A program made the position numbers and the translations under genes. 64,000 bases of DNA, from positions 1 to 64,000 of the forward strand of contig NZ_RHHP01000006.1 of NCBI RefSeq assembly GCF_003710815.1. The letters run 5' to 3'. Source of the stretch: Brevibacillus centrosporus. Its GTDB lineage: Bacteria > Bacillota > Bacilli > Brevibacillales > Brevibacillaceae. Numbering within the stretch: position 1 is the first letter of the stretch; each line of letters begins with the position of its first letter. This document shows, piece after piece, positions 16,191 through 25,291 of the stretch. A model generated the notes under the pieces. The model made no database searches. It was not told the DNA's origin and saw only the letters and a list, made by a program, of their open reading frames with translations.

Positions 16191-16964
16191 ATGAAAAACG
16201 ATCCGCTTGAAGCAGATGAATGGGAGTATTTGAATAAGCATTTTCGCATGAACGAGGCATCCGCTCTACAGCTCACGCCAACCCATCCGGCTGCTCATTT
16301 GCTGGATGAGGAGAAGTGCGCAGGCTATTTGGATCAAATGACAGCGTTCATGGCGTCGCCTTCTAGAAAGGTGACCGCCTCTTTGCTTGCGAAGCGATAT
16401 GCGTTTCTGACCGTCGCCCCGACGCTGTACGCGATGACCATGTACAACAAAGGGCTGGATGCATCCATCGGGAATTACTGTCTCGTCTTATCCGAGCAGT
16501 CGAGCGATCCGTGGCTGTCTCATATGGGCATGCGGACTTTGGCGGTTAGCTCCCCGAAAGACGGGAGTCGAAACGAATGGCGTGATCGCGTCCTGGCGGG
16601 ATTGTTTGCCGAAAACATAGCCCCAGTCTGGCGAAATCTTTCCAAGCTGGCGAGAATCCCTCGGACGATTCTATGGGAAAACGCAGCGGTGCGACTGTTT
16701 TCGCTATACGAAAAGCGGATGGAAAAAGAGGCAACGGGTGAGCTCATCGAGCGCATACGGGATGACTTCTCGTATCTGGTAAAGCTAGCGCCACCCGCAC
16801 TCTTTGGTGAAGACAGCCATCCATTTGCTCCGTTTTACGGGGAAGAGCCAGCTGTCCATGCTTCCAATCAACCAGCGCGCATCCGAAAAACATGCTGCTA
16901 CTATTATCAGGTCGCGAAAGAAGAAGATTATTGCGATGCTTGCCCGAGAGCGAACAGGCGATGA
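16191..16964 (+). CDS. FhuF-like ferric siderophore reductase
   Basis: The 257-residue protein ends in the [2Fe-2S] ligand motif of FhuF-type reductases, seen here as CC-x11-C-x2-C (CC at about residue 239). The upstream part shows the family's helical layout with a LYAMTMYNKGLD segment. FhuF proteins reduce siderophore-bound ferric iron in the cytoplasm so that iron is released. The spacing between CC and the last pair is one residue longer than in E. coli FhuF (x10). It starts at ATG 16191, AAAGGGAG upstream, 40 nt after the regulator, and fits the same iron-starvation unit. Confidence 0.8.
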   Translation: MKNDPLEADEWEYLNKHFRMNEASALQLTPTHPAAHLLDEEKCAGYLDQMTAFMASPSRKVTASLLAKRYAFLTVAPTLYAMTMYNKGLDASIGNYCLVLSEQSSDPWLSHMGMRTLAVSSPKDGSRNEWRDRVLAGLFAENIAPVWRNLSKLARIPRTILWENAAVRLFSLYEKRMEKEATGELIERIRDDFSYLVKLAPPALFGEDSHPFAPFYGEEPAVHASNQPARIRKTCCYYYQVAKEEDYCDACPRANRR

Positions 16965-16990
16965 CATAGGGAAAGGATTGTGTCATCCAC

Positions 16991-18196
16991 GTGGAAAAAT
17001 GGAAGCGGAATCTGTACATATTGTGCTCCGGACAATTTTTGACCATGTCGTCCCTAAGCTGTGTCACGCCTTTTCTACCGCTTTATTTACAGCAGATGGG
17101 GCTTACGGATCCAAAGGAAGTACTGTCCTGGACCGGGCTGATTTACGCCGCCAATCTCGTCACTGCCTTTTTGTTTTCACCGATATGGGGAAAGCTCGCT
17201 GACCGCTATGGACGCAAATCCATGCTCGTTCGCTCCGGTATTGGGATGGCGGTTACCATCACGCTGATGGGGTTTGTGACAAGTCCGCTACAGCTCCTGA
17301 TCCTGCGGCTGATCAACGGTATGATGACAGGCTTTAGTCCGGCGGCCATCGCCTTTACGGCTACGAACACTCCACCGGAGCGGAGCGGTTATGCCCTCGG
17401 TATTTTGCATGCGAGTGCGGTAGGTGGAACCATCTGCGGACCGCTGCTGGGGAGCCTGCTTGCTGTACAATTCGGTTTTCGCGCTGTTTTTAGCTCAACC
17501 GGCCTCTGTATCTTGCTTGCTGCTATTATAGTAATTTTTTGGATAACGGAGAGCTTTGAGAAGAAGGAACGGAATGGGGAAAAAACAGATTTTGTACAAG
17601 ATTTCCGGCAAATTGTAGCCAGAAAGCCGATCGGTGCTTTGTTTGTCTCCGCCGCTCTTGTTCGGGCAGCGATGGTAGGAACGCTGCCGCTCATTCCGCT
17701 GTACGTACAGCAGCTGGTGCCTCACCAGGACAACGTGGTCATTTTGGCGGGAGTGGCTACAGCTGTAATGGGCATTGCCAACATGCTTTCGGCCCCCCAG
17801 CTGGGGAAGTGGGGAGACAGGTTTGGCTCGGAACGCGTGTTTAATCTGGCAGTTCTCGGCACGATCACGTTCTCGATCCCGCAGGCGTTTGTCCAACAGC
17901 TGTGGCCGTTCATTGCCCTACGCTTTTGTACAGGAGCCTGTCTCGGCGGCATGATGCCTTCCTTGCACGTTTTGATCCGCCAGTATGCCCCGAAAGGGAT
18001 GGAGAGCAGGACATACAGCTACCACAACTGCGCGGTGTTTTTGGGAGGGATCGCAGGGACGTTTCTGATGGGGGCGATTGCGACGCATTTCGGATTGTCT
18101 CTCATTTTTATCGGGCAGACGCTCTTGCTGATTGTCAACCAGCTGTGGATGCGCTTGCTGGTAGTGCCCAAGCTTCTTGCCAGCGCGGAGAAATAA
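16991..18196 (+). CDS. MFS transporter, putative siderophore exporter
   Basis: The 401-residue protein has twelve hydrophobic segments and the major-facilitator loop motif GKLADRYGRKSM between helices 2 and 3, with a related GKWGDRFGSERV in the second half. It belongs to the DHA1-like drug/metabolite exporters, as does YmfD, the bacillibactin exporter. GTG 16991 is the first plausible start, with a weak AAAGGA site. Its place inside a Fur-linked locus between a reductase and an importer suggests siderophore release, but no siderophore biosynthesis gene is present in the window, so multidrug efflux remains possible. Confidence 0.82.
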   Translation: MEKWKRNLYILCSGQFLTMSSLSCVTPFLPLYLQQMGLTDPKEVLSWTGLIYAANLVTAFLFSPIWGKLADRYGRKSMLVRSGIGMAVTITLMGFVTSPLQLLILRLINGMMTGFSPAAIAFTATNTPPERSGYALGILHASAVGGTICGPLLGSLLAVQFGFRAVFSSTGLCILLAAIIVIFWITESFEKKERNGEKTDFVQDFRQIVARKPIGALFVSAALVRAAMVGTLPLIPLYVQQLVPHQDNVVILAGVATAVMGIANMLSAPQLGKWGDRFGSERVFNLAVLGTITFSIPQAFVQQLWPFIALRFCTGACLGGMMPSLHVLIRQYAPKGMESRTYSYHNCAVFLGGIAGTFLMGAIATHFGLSLIFIGQTLLLIVNQLWMRLLVVPKLLASAEK

Positions 18197-18208
18197 AAAT
18201 AAAAATCA

Positions 18209-18220
18209 TGATAGTCATTA
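18209..18220. promoter_or_regulatory. degenerate Fur-box-like half site
   Basis: TGATAGTCATTA matches the left half and centre of the Fur box TGATAATNATTATCA but the right end diverges. It lies just before the binding-protein gene and could give it a separate iron-responsive start. Confidence 0.4.
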
Positions 18221-18235
18221 GGGGAGGAACTACAA

Positions 18236-19216
18236 GTGATTCGTTCACAAAAATGGTCTTGGTTATTGATCGCCATGCTGCTGTCGGTAGCTGTGCTTGC
18301 AGGATGCGGAGGAAAACAGCAGGAAGCAGCCCCTGCACAGCCGGCACCAGAACCGACAAAAGAAGCAGACAAACAGGATGTCAGAGTCATTAAGCATGCG
18401 ATGGGTACGACAGAAGTAAAAGGAACCCCGCAGAAAGTCGTTACCCTTTTCCAAGGCGCGACGGACACGGCTTTGCTCTTGGGCGTCAAGCCTGTGGGTG
18501 CGGTTGAATCGTGGATTGAGCAGCCTTGGTACAACTACATCAAAGACAAGATGGACGGCGTGACGAATCTGGGGAATGAAAATCAGCCGAATATAGAAGC
18601 AATCGTTTCCCTTCATCCAGACTTGATTATCGCTTCCAAGACTCGTCACGAGAAAATCTATGATCAGCTGTCTGCGATTGCGCCAACCGTCATGACGGAA
18701 GAGGTGCATATTTGGAAGGATACGCTGAGCCTCTCAGCAGAGGCGATGAACAAAAAGGCGGAAGAGGCCAAGTTCTTGGAGGAATGGTCGAAAAAAGTGG
18801 CTGATTTCAAAGAGAAAATGGGCGACAAGCTGAAGCTGCAAGTGGGGATCGTCGACTTCCGTCCAGATCATGCGCGTATCGTTTACACAGGTTTCTCTGC
18901 TCTGGTCCTAGATGAGCTGGGAATTTCCCGACCGATGAACCAAAAAGGGGAAGAGTGGGGAGTGAAGCTTACTTCCAAAGAGAACATTTCGCAAATGGAT
19001 GCTGACATTCTGTTTGATCAGACCAGTACGACTCGCGATGATGGGCGGATGGATTTGAGAAAAGAATGGACGGAGCATCCGCTGTGGAAAAACCTGCGTG
19101 CTGTAAAAGAAAATCGCGTCTTTGCGGTAGATACAGCAGTATGGAATAACGGTTCGGGTCCATTGGCTGCGCTCGGCATGGTGGATGATCTGTACGAATT
19201 TTACCAATTGAAATAA
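18236..19216 (+). CDS. ferric siderophore-binding lipoprotein (YfiY-like)
   Basis: The 326-residue lipoprotein is the extracellular receptor of a siderophore ABC importer. A signal peptide ends in the lipobox LAGC (Cys at residue 23), followed by a Glu/Pro/Ala-rich linker and a two-lobed FecB/FhuD-type domain (about 50-325) with NQPNIEAIVSLHPDLII, PTVMTEE and EWTEHPLWKNLRAVKENRVF. It is most like YfiY, which in Bacillus takes hydroxamate-citrate siderophores such as schizokinen; that substrate is inferred. GTG 18236 follows GGGGAGG. It leads the importer genes. Confidence 0.9.
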   Translation: MIRSQKWSWLLIAMLLSVAVLAGCGGKQQEAAPAQPAPEPTKEADKQDVRVIKHAMGTTEVKGTPQKVVTLFQGATDTALLLGVKPVGAVESWIEQPWYNYIKDKMDGVTNLGNENQPNIEAIVSLHPDLIIASKTRHEKIYDQLSAIAPTVMTEEVHIWKDTLSLSAEAMNKKAEEAKFLEEWSKKVADFKEKMGDKLKLQVGIVDFRPDHARIVYTGFSALVLDELGISRPMNQKGEEWGVKLTSKENISQMDADILFDQTSTTRDDGRMDLRKEWTEHPLWKNLRAVKENRVFAVDTAVWNNGSGPLAALGMVDDLYEFYQLK

Positions 19217-19300
19217 TGCGCGAGAAGAAGGCTGTTGACCAGCGATGGTTTCAACAGTTTTCTTCTGCTCTGAAAAATAAAAAGGCGAGGAAGGATTTTT

Positions 19301-20326
19301 GTGCGTTCATACATACACAAGACCTTTGTCAAAGCAATCGGGCTTGCGATCGGCATCCTGCTCCTTTTGCTGTTGTTTGTCGCCAGCATTGCCTGGGGTA
19401 CCACGCCGATCAGCTTTCAAACGGTCATCGAGTCCTTTCTTCATTACGATGGTTCCTCGGACGCACATGTCATCATCCAGACGACTCGGCTCCCGCGTGC
19501 CATTTATGCAGCGCTCATCGGTGGGAATTTGGCGGTGGCAGGTGCACTGATGCAAGCTCTGACGCGCAATCCACTCGCGTCACCCAGCATCTTTGGCATC
19601 AATTCCGGGGCGGTGTTTTTTGTGGTTCTGGCCTTGGCCTTTTTGCCCGTCTCTTCGATGGATCAACTGATCTGGGTTGCCTTTTTCGGTGCAGGGGTGG
19701 CTGCCTTATCCGTCTATTTTCTTGGCTCGCTGGGCAGAGACGGCATGACGCCGATCAAAATCGTGCTGGCGGGCTCGGCCATGTCAGCACTGTTTGCTTC
19801 CTTCGCGCAAGGCATGCTGGTGCTTGATGAATCGGGCTTGCAAAACGTACTGTTCTGGCTGGCGGGCTCGGTAGCGGGAAAGGATTTGGACGGACTGCTT
19901 CCCGTGCTGCCGTATATGCTGGCGGCAGGTATTTTGGCGCTCGCACTCGGGCAGGCGGTTAACATTTTGTCTTCGGGCGAGGATGTCGCTAAAGGCTTGG
20001 GACAAAAAACGGTTCTCGTCAAAATGGCGATTGCCGCAGCGGTCATTCTCTTGGCAGGAAGCTCTGTTGCCGTGGCAGGGTCTATCGGATTCGTTGGACT
20101 TGTCATTCCGCATATTGCCCGGTTTTTTGTCGGAGTGGATTATCGTTGGGTCATTCCGTATAGCGCGGTGCTGGGCGGTATCTTGTTGTTGATCGCAGAT
20201 ATCGCGGCACGCTTTTTGATCATGCCTTCGGAAATGCCACTCGGAGTGATGACCGCACTGGTAGGAGCGCCGTTTTTTGTCTACACGGCCCGCAAAGAGT
20301 ATCGTGCAAAGGGGGCAGCCCAATGA
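19301..20326 (+). CDS. siderophore ABC importer permease, FecCD family (YfiZ-like)
   Basis: The 341-residue inner-membrane permease has the BtuC/FecCD fold of about ten helices, with the typical RLPRAIYAALIGGNLAVAGALMQALTRNPLASP block after helix 2 and the ATPase-coupling SIGFVGLVIPHIARFFVG segment near the C-terminus. GTG 19301 follows GAGGAAGG. It overlaps the second permease gene by four bases (ATGA), so the two halves are made together. The nearest relatives by context are YfiZ of Bacillus. Confidence 0.9.
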   Translation: MRSYIHKTFVKAIGLAIGILLLLLLFVASIAWGTTPISFQTVIESFLHYDGSSDAHVIIQTTRLPRAIYAALIGGNLAVAGALMQALTRNPLASPSIFGINSGAVFFVVLALAFLPVSSMDQLIWVAFFGAGVAALSVYFLGSLGRDGMTPIKIVLAGSAMSALFASFAQGMLVLDESGLQNVLFWLAGSVAGKDLDGLLPVLPYMLAAGILALALGQAVNILSSGEDVAKGLGQKTVLVKMAIAAAVILLAGSSVAVAGSIGFVGLVIPHIARFFVGVDYRWVIPYSAVLGGILLLIADIAARFLIMPSEMPLGVMTALVGAPFFVYTARKEYRAKGAAQ

Positions 20327-21363
20327 ATCGGCTCTTTACGATGCGTAGCAAAACGGGGCGTTATTCCTTTCTGGTGGATAGGAAGACCGTAGTTATTCTG
20401 ACTGTATTGTTTGTCTGCACAGTAGCTGGTTTGATCTTGAGCATCCAAGCGGGGAGCAAGACGATTTCTTTCGGGGATGTGGTTCTAACGCTGTTAGGAC
20501 AAGGCACCCCGGATAACAAGCTGGTAATCGGAACCCTACGTATGCCTCGCGTGATCCTCGCCGTCCTCGTAGGAGCTGCACTAAGTGTGTCCGGAGCGCT
20601 TCTACAGGGTGTGGTGCGCAATCCGCTGGCTTCCCCGGATATTATCGGAATTACAGGAGGAGCGGCGTTCGCGGCTGTCGCCTTTATTACTTACACGGCC
20701 GGTGCCGTGAGTGTGAGGTGGCTCCCGTTAGCCGCATTTTGCGGAGCCGCACTGGTGTCTGCCCTCATTTATTTTCTGGCATGGAACAAAGGAGTCACCT
20801 CGACACGACTCGTCTTGATCGGGATCGGCGTAGCCGCGACGACCAGTGCGCTGACCATGCTTATGCTCGTCCTCAGTCCGATTACGGCAGCCAGCAAGGC
20901 GTATATCTGGATGACGGGAAGCATTTATGGTGCGTCCTGGGAAAATGTGTACTCGCTGCTTCCGTGGGTCCTCATTTTTATTCCCCTCGCCCTTCTGTAT
21001 GCTCGCAGCGTCAACGTTCAGGAGCTGGGGGACGACATGGCGAGAGGACTGGGAGCATCTGTGCAGCTTCATCGTGTCATCCTGCTGTTTATCAGTGTGG
21101 CACTTGCAGGCTCGGCGGTTGCGGTAGCGGGAGCGATTGGATTTATCGGGCTCATCGCCCCGCATATTGCGCGCAAGCTCGTTGGATCTGCACATGGGGG
21201 ACTAATTCCGGTAGCGGCATTGATCGGCAGTCTGATGCTGCTGCTGGCGGATACTGTTGCCCGCACGTTGTTTCAGCCGCAGGATATTCCTGCCGGGGTC
21301 TTTACCGCTAGCATAGGGGCACCCTTCTTTATTTACCTGCTCTACAAAAATCGCAATCAATAG
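20323..21363 (+). CDS. siderophore ABC importer permease, FecCD family (YfhA-like)
   Basis: The 346-residue partner permease has the same fold: RMPRVILAVLVGAALSVSGALLQGVVRNPLASPD in the first half and AIGFIGLIAPHIARKLVG before the last helices. It starts at ATG 20323 inside the end of the preceding gene. No ATP-binding gene follows, so the importer must borrow an ATPase encoded elsewhere; in Bacillus, YusV serves several such importers. The next gene on this strand is unrelated. Confidence 0.9.
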   Translation: MNRLFTMRSKTGRYSFLVDRKTVVILTVLFVCTVAGLILSIQAGSKTISFGDVVLTLLGQGTPDNKLVIGTLRMPRVILAVLVGAALSVSGALLQGVVRNPLASPDIIGITGGAAFAAVAFITYTAGAVSVRWLPLAAFCGAALVSALIYFLAWNKGVTSTRLVLIGIGVAATTSALTMLMLVLSPITAASKAYIWMTGSIYGASWENVYSLLPWVLIFIPLALLYARSVNVQELGDDMARGLGASVQLHRVILLFISVALAGSAVAVAGAIGFIGLIAPHIARKLVGSAHGGLIPVAALIGSLMLLLADTVARTLFQPQDIPAGVFTASIGAPFFIYLLYKNRNQ

Positions 21364-21550
21364 AATCTAGGTTTCAGGCGGGATCGCAAAAGTGAAACGG
21401 GGAGCCAGGCGCCTTCTCAGGTTTGACTGGAGGATCGATCGCTCCATTCAAAATATCGCAATCGAGAAGAAGCGCCCTGTCAAATTTTTCATTACGATAG
21501 GGGCATGGCAAGGGAGTAAAGGGAACTCCCGCGAAAAAGGAGGAATCTTT

Positions 21551-21952
21551 TTGTACACGACGATTTCCAAAGGCCGTCTGTGGACGGCGCGAATCATGTC
21601 CGGACTGGTGATCCTGTTTATGCTGTTCGATAGCATCATGAAGTTTGTTCAGCCTGCCCCTGTTGTGGAGGGAACCCTGCAGCTCGGGTATGCCGAGCAT
21701 CATATCGCGGTGATTGGCGTTCTCGGACTGATATCTACTCTTTTGTATCTATTTCCACGCACGACGTTTCTGGGCGCAGTCCTGTTAACCGGCTATTTTG
21801 GCGGCGTTATTGCTACCCATATTCGGATGGATGCCCCGCTGTTTACGCACACCCTATTCCCGGTGTACTTGGCGGTGCTGATGTGGGGCGGGATATGGCT
21901 GAGGCATGAAAAGGTCCGCAATCTCGTGCCCTTTGCCAAGAACGAAGGATGA
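21551..21952 (+). CDS. DoxX-like small membrane protein
   Basis: From TTG 21551, with AAAGGAGGAA 5-6 nt upstream, the gene encodes 133 residues with four hydrophobic helices. The layout (RIMSGLVILFMLFDSIMKF, then GLISTLLYLFPRTTFLGAVLLTGYFGG and a HTLFPVYLAVLMWGGIWLR end) fits the DoxX-like family PF13564. An open frame extends upstream to 21392 but has no start signal and an atypical sequence. The role of these proteins is not settled; some are linked to redox enzymes. Confidence 0.82.
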   Translation: MYTTISKGRLWTARIMSGLVILFMLFDSIMKFVQPAPVVEGTLQLGYAEHHIAVIGVLGLISTLLYLFPRTTFLGAVLLTGYFGGVIATHIRMDAPLFTHTLFPVYLAVLMWGGIWLRHEKVRNLVPFAKNEG

Positions 21953-22004
21953 GTCCATCAGGGGAAAGGGAACAAGGACAATATTCCCTTTTGGAAATAG
22001 GTGG

Positions 22005-22034
22005 TTGACAGCCCCCAAGATCACGGAATATAAT
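22005..22034 (+). promoter_or_regulatory. sigma-A promoter of leuA
   Basis: TTGACA (22005-22010), 18-nt spacer, TATAAT (22029-22034): consensus in both boxes. Transcription should begin near 22041. Confidence 0.87.
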
Positions 22035-22040
22035 TTCAAT

Positions 22041-22303
22041 TATCAAATAATTAAATGTTGTGATTAGAAATAGTAGATCTGAACCGATCTTTCAGAGAGC
22101 CGTTGGTTGGTGCGAAACGGCAGTATCGTTCATTTCGAACTCGTCTATGAACTGCTGCCTGACAATGTAGGGTAAGCCGGATTTCCACCGTTATTTAGGA
22201 TAGATGGTGATAGCCATCGAATTGAGTTCATTTCCTAGTGAGATGAAGTAGAGTGGTACCGCGGGATATACCTCGCCTCTATACGTAGAGGCGGGGTTTT
22301 TTT
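22041..22303 (+). promoter_or_regulatory. T-box riboswitch (leucyl-tRNA responsive)
   Basis: The leader has a Stem I region with an AGAGAG/GGTTGGTG start and GCGAAA loop, the T-box core AGAGTGGTACCGCGG (22250-22264) and a terminator CCTCGCCTCT / AGAGGCGGGG plus T-run (22271-22303). Candidate specifiers in the 3' side of Stem I are CTC (in GAACTCGTC) and CTG (in GAACTGCTG), both leucine codons, which fits the leuA gene downstream. Confidence 0.92.
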
Positions 22304-22304
22304 G

Positions 22305-22383
22305 TACAGTAAGAATGATAAAATTCTTATCCAGTATAAGGGCAACTAAGCTCCGCAAAAGGCTTGGCGGAGCAAGTTTTCTA
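22305..22383 (+). repeat. conserved post-T-box element, copy 2
   Basis: This is the counterpart of 4753-4835: TACAG directly after the T-run, hairpin AAGAAT / ATTCTT, the CCAGTATAAGGGCAACTAAG block, hairpin GCTCCGC / GCGGAGC and AAGTTTTCTA. The second stem differs from the tyrS copy by shifting its terminal pair while keeping pairing. Confidence 0.75.
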
Positions 22384-22410
22384 ATTGGTTAAAGACCGGG
22401 TTTAACCAAT
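22384..22410 (+). promoter_or_regulatory. hairpin in the leuA leader
   Basis: ATTGGTTAAA / TTTAACCAAT is a perfect 10-bp inverted repeat around a GACCGGG loop, 47 nt before the leuA start. It lacks a T-run, so a stabilising or processing structure is more likely than a terminator. The tyrS leader has no counterpart. Confidence 0.55.
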
Positions 22411-22457
22411 CCCGCTTGAACATATAGATAACCGAGACATTGGAGGAGGATGGAAAG

Positions 22458-24014
22458 ATGACAAGAAAAATTATTATGCTGGATACGACTTTGCGTGATG
22501 GAGAACAGGTGCCAGGTGCCAAGCTGAACGTACATCAAAAGGTGGAGTTTGCCCAACAGCTGAAACGTCTGCAGGTGGATATGATCGAAGCGGGATTCCC
22601 GGCTTCCTCGGAGGGGGATTTTCTCGCTGTACAGGAGATCGCTCGCAGTGTAGGAGATGCCGTCACCATTACGGCACTGGCGCGCGCAGTGAAAGGTGAC
22701 ATCGACGCTGTTTACAACAGTATCAAGTCTGCTCAAGATCCATTTATTCATATCGTACTCGGCACATCGGATATTCACGTGGAAAAGAAATTCAATCGCT
22801 CGAAGGACGCTGTATTGCAGCAAGGGGTCGATGCGGTCAAATATGCGAAAACATTGCTTCCAGCCGTACAGTATTCTACCGAAGATGCATCTCGCTCTGA
22901 ATTTGAATACTTGTGGAAAACGATCGAAGCAGTGGTGAAGGCAGGGGCTACGATTATCAACGTACCGGATACGGTCGGCTACGCGGTTCCTGAGGAATTC
23001 GGCGAGCTGATCCGAAAACTGAACGACCGTCTCAAAAACCTGAACCCAGACGTCATCCTCAGCGTGCATTGCCACAACGACCTCGGCTTGGCGACCGCGA
23101 ATACACTTGCTGCGATCAAAAACGGGGCAGATAAGGTGGAATGTACCATCAATGGCTTGGGTGAGCGTGCGGGTAACACATCGCTGGAAGAAGTCGTGAT
23201 GGCACTGAAGGTACGGGAAAACTACTACCAAAGCGGAACCAATATCAAGACGAAAGAGCTTCTGCGTACTTCGCGCTTGCTCACCTACTTGACAGGTCTC
23301 GATGTCCAGGTAAACAAAGCGATCACGGGTGATAACGCGTTTGCTCACTCATCCGGTATCCATCAGGATGGTTTGCTCAAGGATAAACAGGTGTACGAAA
23401 TCATGTCGCCGGAGGAAGTCGGCGCAGACAGCATGGAGCTGATCCTGACTGCCCGTTCTGGTCGCCATGCCTTCAAGAACGCTGTAGAAAAAATGGGCTT
23501 TGATGCAAGCGATGCCGAGGAGTTTGAAGAGTTGTTTGCGAAATTCCTCACCCTGGCTGATGCGAAAAAAGAAGTATACGACCACGATGTCTTTTATCTG
23601 GTGACCAACCACCGCACGATGGACACGCGAAACAGCCATCTGTACGAATTGGAATCCTTCCAGGTCGTGACCAATGACATGTATCCGACAGCGACAGTCA
23701 AGCTGAAGCGCGGGGAGGAAATCTTCAAGGAAAGCGCGGTTGGAGACGGTCCGATCGATGCCCTGTACAGCGTCATCAAAACACTCGTGGGTCTTGATGT
23801 TGAGCTGAAGGACTACAAAATCAACAGCATGTCCCGCGGAAAGGAAGCGATCGGCCGCGTCAATATCCGCATCGAATACCAAGGCAAAACATACTCGGGT
23901 CGCGCGATGGACACCGACATTATCAAAGCCAGTGCGATGGCGTTCCTAAACGGAATCAATGCCGTGCTGCTGGATGTGGCAAACGAGAGCTTGAGCCTCG
24001 TGGAGCAGTCCTAA
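22458..24014 (+). CDS. leuA: 2-isopropylmalate synthase
   Basis: The 518-residue enzyme condenses acetyl-CoA with 2-ketoisovalerate in the first leucine-specific step. The N-terminal DRE-TIM barrel shows [14 protein letters not shown], the metal-binding [12 protein letters not shown], and [14 protein letters not shown]. The C-terminal LeuA dimer domain (about 370-510) carries the leucine-feedback region. ATG 22458 follows GGAGGAGGA by about 8 nt. The gene is monocistronic, away from the ilv-leu genes it normally joins, and is controlled by its own leucine T-box. Homocitrate or citramalate synthase is less likely given the leucine specifier. Confidence 0.93.
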   Translation: MTRKIIMLDTTLRDGEQVPGAKLNVHQKVEFAQQLKRLQVDMIEAGFPASSEGDFLAVQEIARSVGDAVTITALARAVKGDIDAVYNSIKSAQDPFIHIVLGTSDIHVEKKFNRSKDAVLQQGVDAVKYAKTLLPAVQYSTEDASRSEFEYLWKTIEAVVKAGATIINVPDTVGYAVPEEFGELIRKLNDRLKNLNPDVILSVHCHNDLGLATANTLAAIKNGADKVECTINGLGERAGNTSLEEVVMALKVRENYYQSGTNIKTKELLRTSRLLTYLTGLDVQVNKAITGDNAFAHSSGIHQDGLLKDKQVYEIMSPEEVGADSMELILTARSGRHAFKNAVEKMGFDASDAEEFEELFAKFLTLADAKKEVYDHDVFYLVTNHRTMDTRNSHLYELESFQVVTNDMYPTATVKLKRGEEIFKESAVGDGPIDALYSVIKTLVGLDVELKDYKINSMSRGKEAIGRVNIRIEYQGKTYSGRAMDTDIIKASAMAFLNGINAVLLDVANESLSLVEQS

Positions 24015-24036
24015 GAAGGTGTGTTCTCACAGAAGA

Positions 24037-24079
24037 AAGGTTGCTTGGTCCCCTTAGGGAGGCCAGCAACCTTTTTTTC
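24037..24079 (+). terminator. leuA terminator
   Basis: AAAGGTTGCT / AGCAACCTTT with a nested GGTCCCC..GGGAGGCC region is followed by TTTTTTT. Confidence 0.85.
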
Positions 24080-24276
24080 TTGTCGTTTTCGGAGATGAGG
24101 GTTCAATGCTTTAATTCCACTACGGGATAGGTTTCCTCTATTATATCGCAACGGATACGGCAAATGAACTTGCATGGAAATTGAACAATTCGCTCCGAAA
24201 TGTACAAAATCGCAAGCATTCTAGACGTACACTATTGCTCGTGTCGGGTAGTGGACAGTGGGCAAAGGAATGCTTA

Positions 24277-24341
24277 TTGAGGGCTCCGCTGATCGAGAGG
24301 TATCCTAGAGTTGTAAGAGGAACGAATAAATCCGGATTTAT
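24277..24341 (+). promoter_or_regulatory. possible promoter with 16-bp palindrome before the SDR gene
   Basis: TTGAGG (24277-24282), an 18-nt spacer and TATCCT (24301-24306) form a weak promoter. The perfect 16-bp palindrome ATAAATCCGGATTTAT at 24326-24341 lies just after the predicted start, where a repressor would bind. The remainder of the leuA-SDR gap (24080-24276) shows nothing further. Confidence 0.45.
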
Positions 24342-24381
24342 CGCTCGAAAGAAAAAGCAAGAGAAAAGGAGCGAATACGCT

Positions 24382-25149
24382 ATGAGTCAAACAACAGCAA
24401 AAACAGCCGTTATCACAGGGGCAGCAGGCGGCATCGGCAAAGAGCTTGCACGTCGCATGGCTGAACGCCGTGTCAATCTGGTGCTCGTCGATCTGAACGA
24501 GGATGCCTTGAAAGCAGTTGTACAAGAGTTGAACTTGGACGACACCCATTCCCTGATCGTCGCAGCTGACGTTTCGAAGGAAGAGGACGTTCAAAATTAT
24601 GTGAATAAAGCTGTCGAGAAATTCGGCACCATCGATTATTTTGCGAACAATGCGGGTATTGAAGGTCCTATGGGAAATATCGACGAGCAAAGCGTGAAAG
24701 CACTTGATTTGGTATACAACGTAAACGTGCGCGGAGTTTTCCTGGGTCTGCACTATGTGATTCCTGTCATGAAAAAGCAGCAATCCGGTGCGATCCTGAA
24801 CACTTCTTCTCTCGCAGGCTTGATGGGAGCGCCGGGCATGGCTCCTTATATCATGTCCAAGCATGCGGTGATCGGGCTGACCCGTGTAGCGGCCAATGAA
24901 GTCGCTTCCTACGGTATTCGCGTCAACGCTGTTCTGCCTGGAACCATCAACACCCGCATGATGCGCCAAATCGAGGCTAACTCCGGTGCAGCAGATCAGT
25001 ATCAAGAAGCGAACAAAGCAGCTACTCCTTTGGGCCGCTATGGAGAACCACAGGAAGTTGCAGCCGTGATGAACTTCCTGCTCTCCGACGAAGCTTCTTT
25101 TGTGACCGCGTCCCTGTATACCGTAGACGGTGGTATGGTAGGCCAGTAA
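24382..25149 (+). CDS. short-chain dehydrogenase/reductase (classical SDR)
   Basis: The 255-residue NAD(P)-dependent oxidoreductase has all classical SDR marks: cofactor motif TGAAGGIGK near residue 14, NNAGIEG, the catalytic Ser in NTSSLAG, and YIMSK as the YxxxK pair, then LPGTINTRM. An aspartate after the second strand (LVDLNED) favours NAD over NADP. ATG 24382 with AAAAGGAG upstream is chosen; a longer frame from 24181 has no ribosome site. The substrate is undetermined; it sits alone between terminators behind a palindromic candidate operator. Confidence 0.9.
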   Translation: MSQTTAKTAVITGAAGGIGKELARRMAERRVNLVLVDLNEDALKAVVQELNLDDTHSLIVAADVSKEEDVQNYVNKAVEKFGTIDYFANNAGIEGPMGNIDEQSVKALDLVYNVNVRGVFLGLHYVIPVMKKQQSGAILNTSSLAGLMGAPGMAPYIMSKHAVIGLTRVAANEVASYGIRVNAVLPGTINTRMMRQIEANSGAADQYQEANKAATPLGRYGEPQEVAAVMNFLLSDEASFVTASLYTVDGGMVGQ

Positions 25150-25186
25150 GATCGCTTGCTGATCCCGCTGCATCTTGAAAAGGAAG

Positions 25187-25221
25187 ACCGAAAGCTCTTA
25201 AACCGAGCTTTCGGTTTTTTT
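25187..25221 (+). terminator. SDR gene terminator
   Basis: ACCGAAAGCTC / GAGCTTTCGGT with TTAAACC loop and a long T-run. Confidence 0.9.
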
Positions 25222-25291
25222 GTGCAACCATTTCCTAAAAGATTCCAAATTTTGTATAATAGGGAGCGTGAGAAAAAAGAAGGGGGAAATC

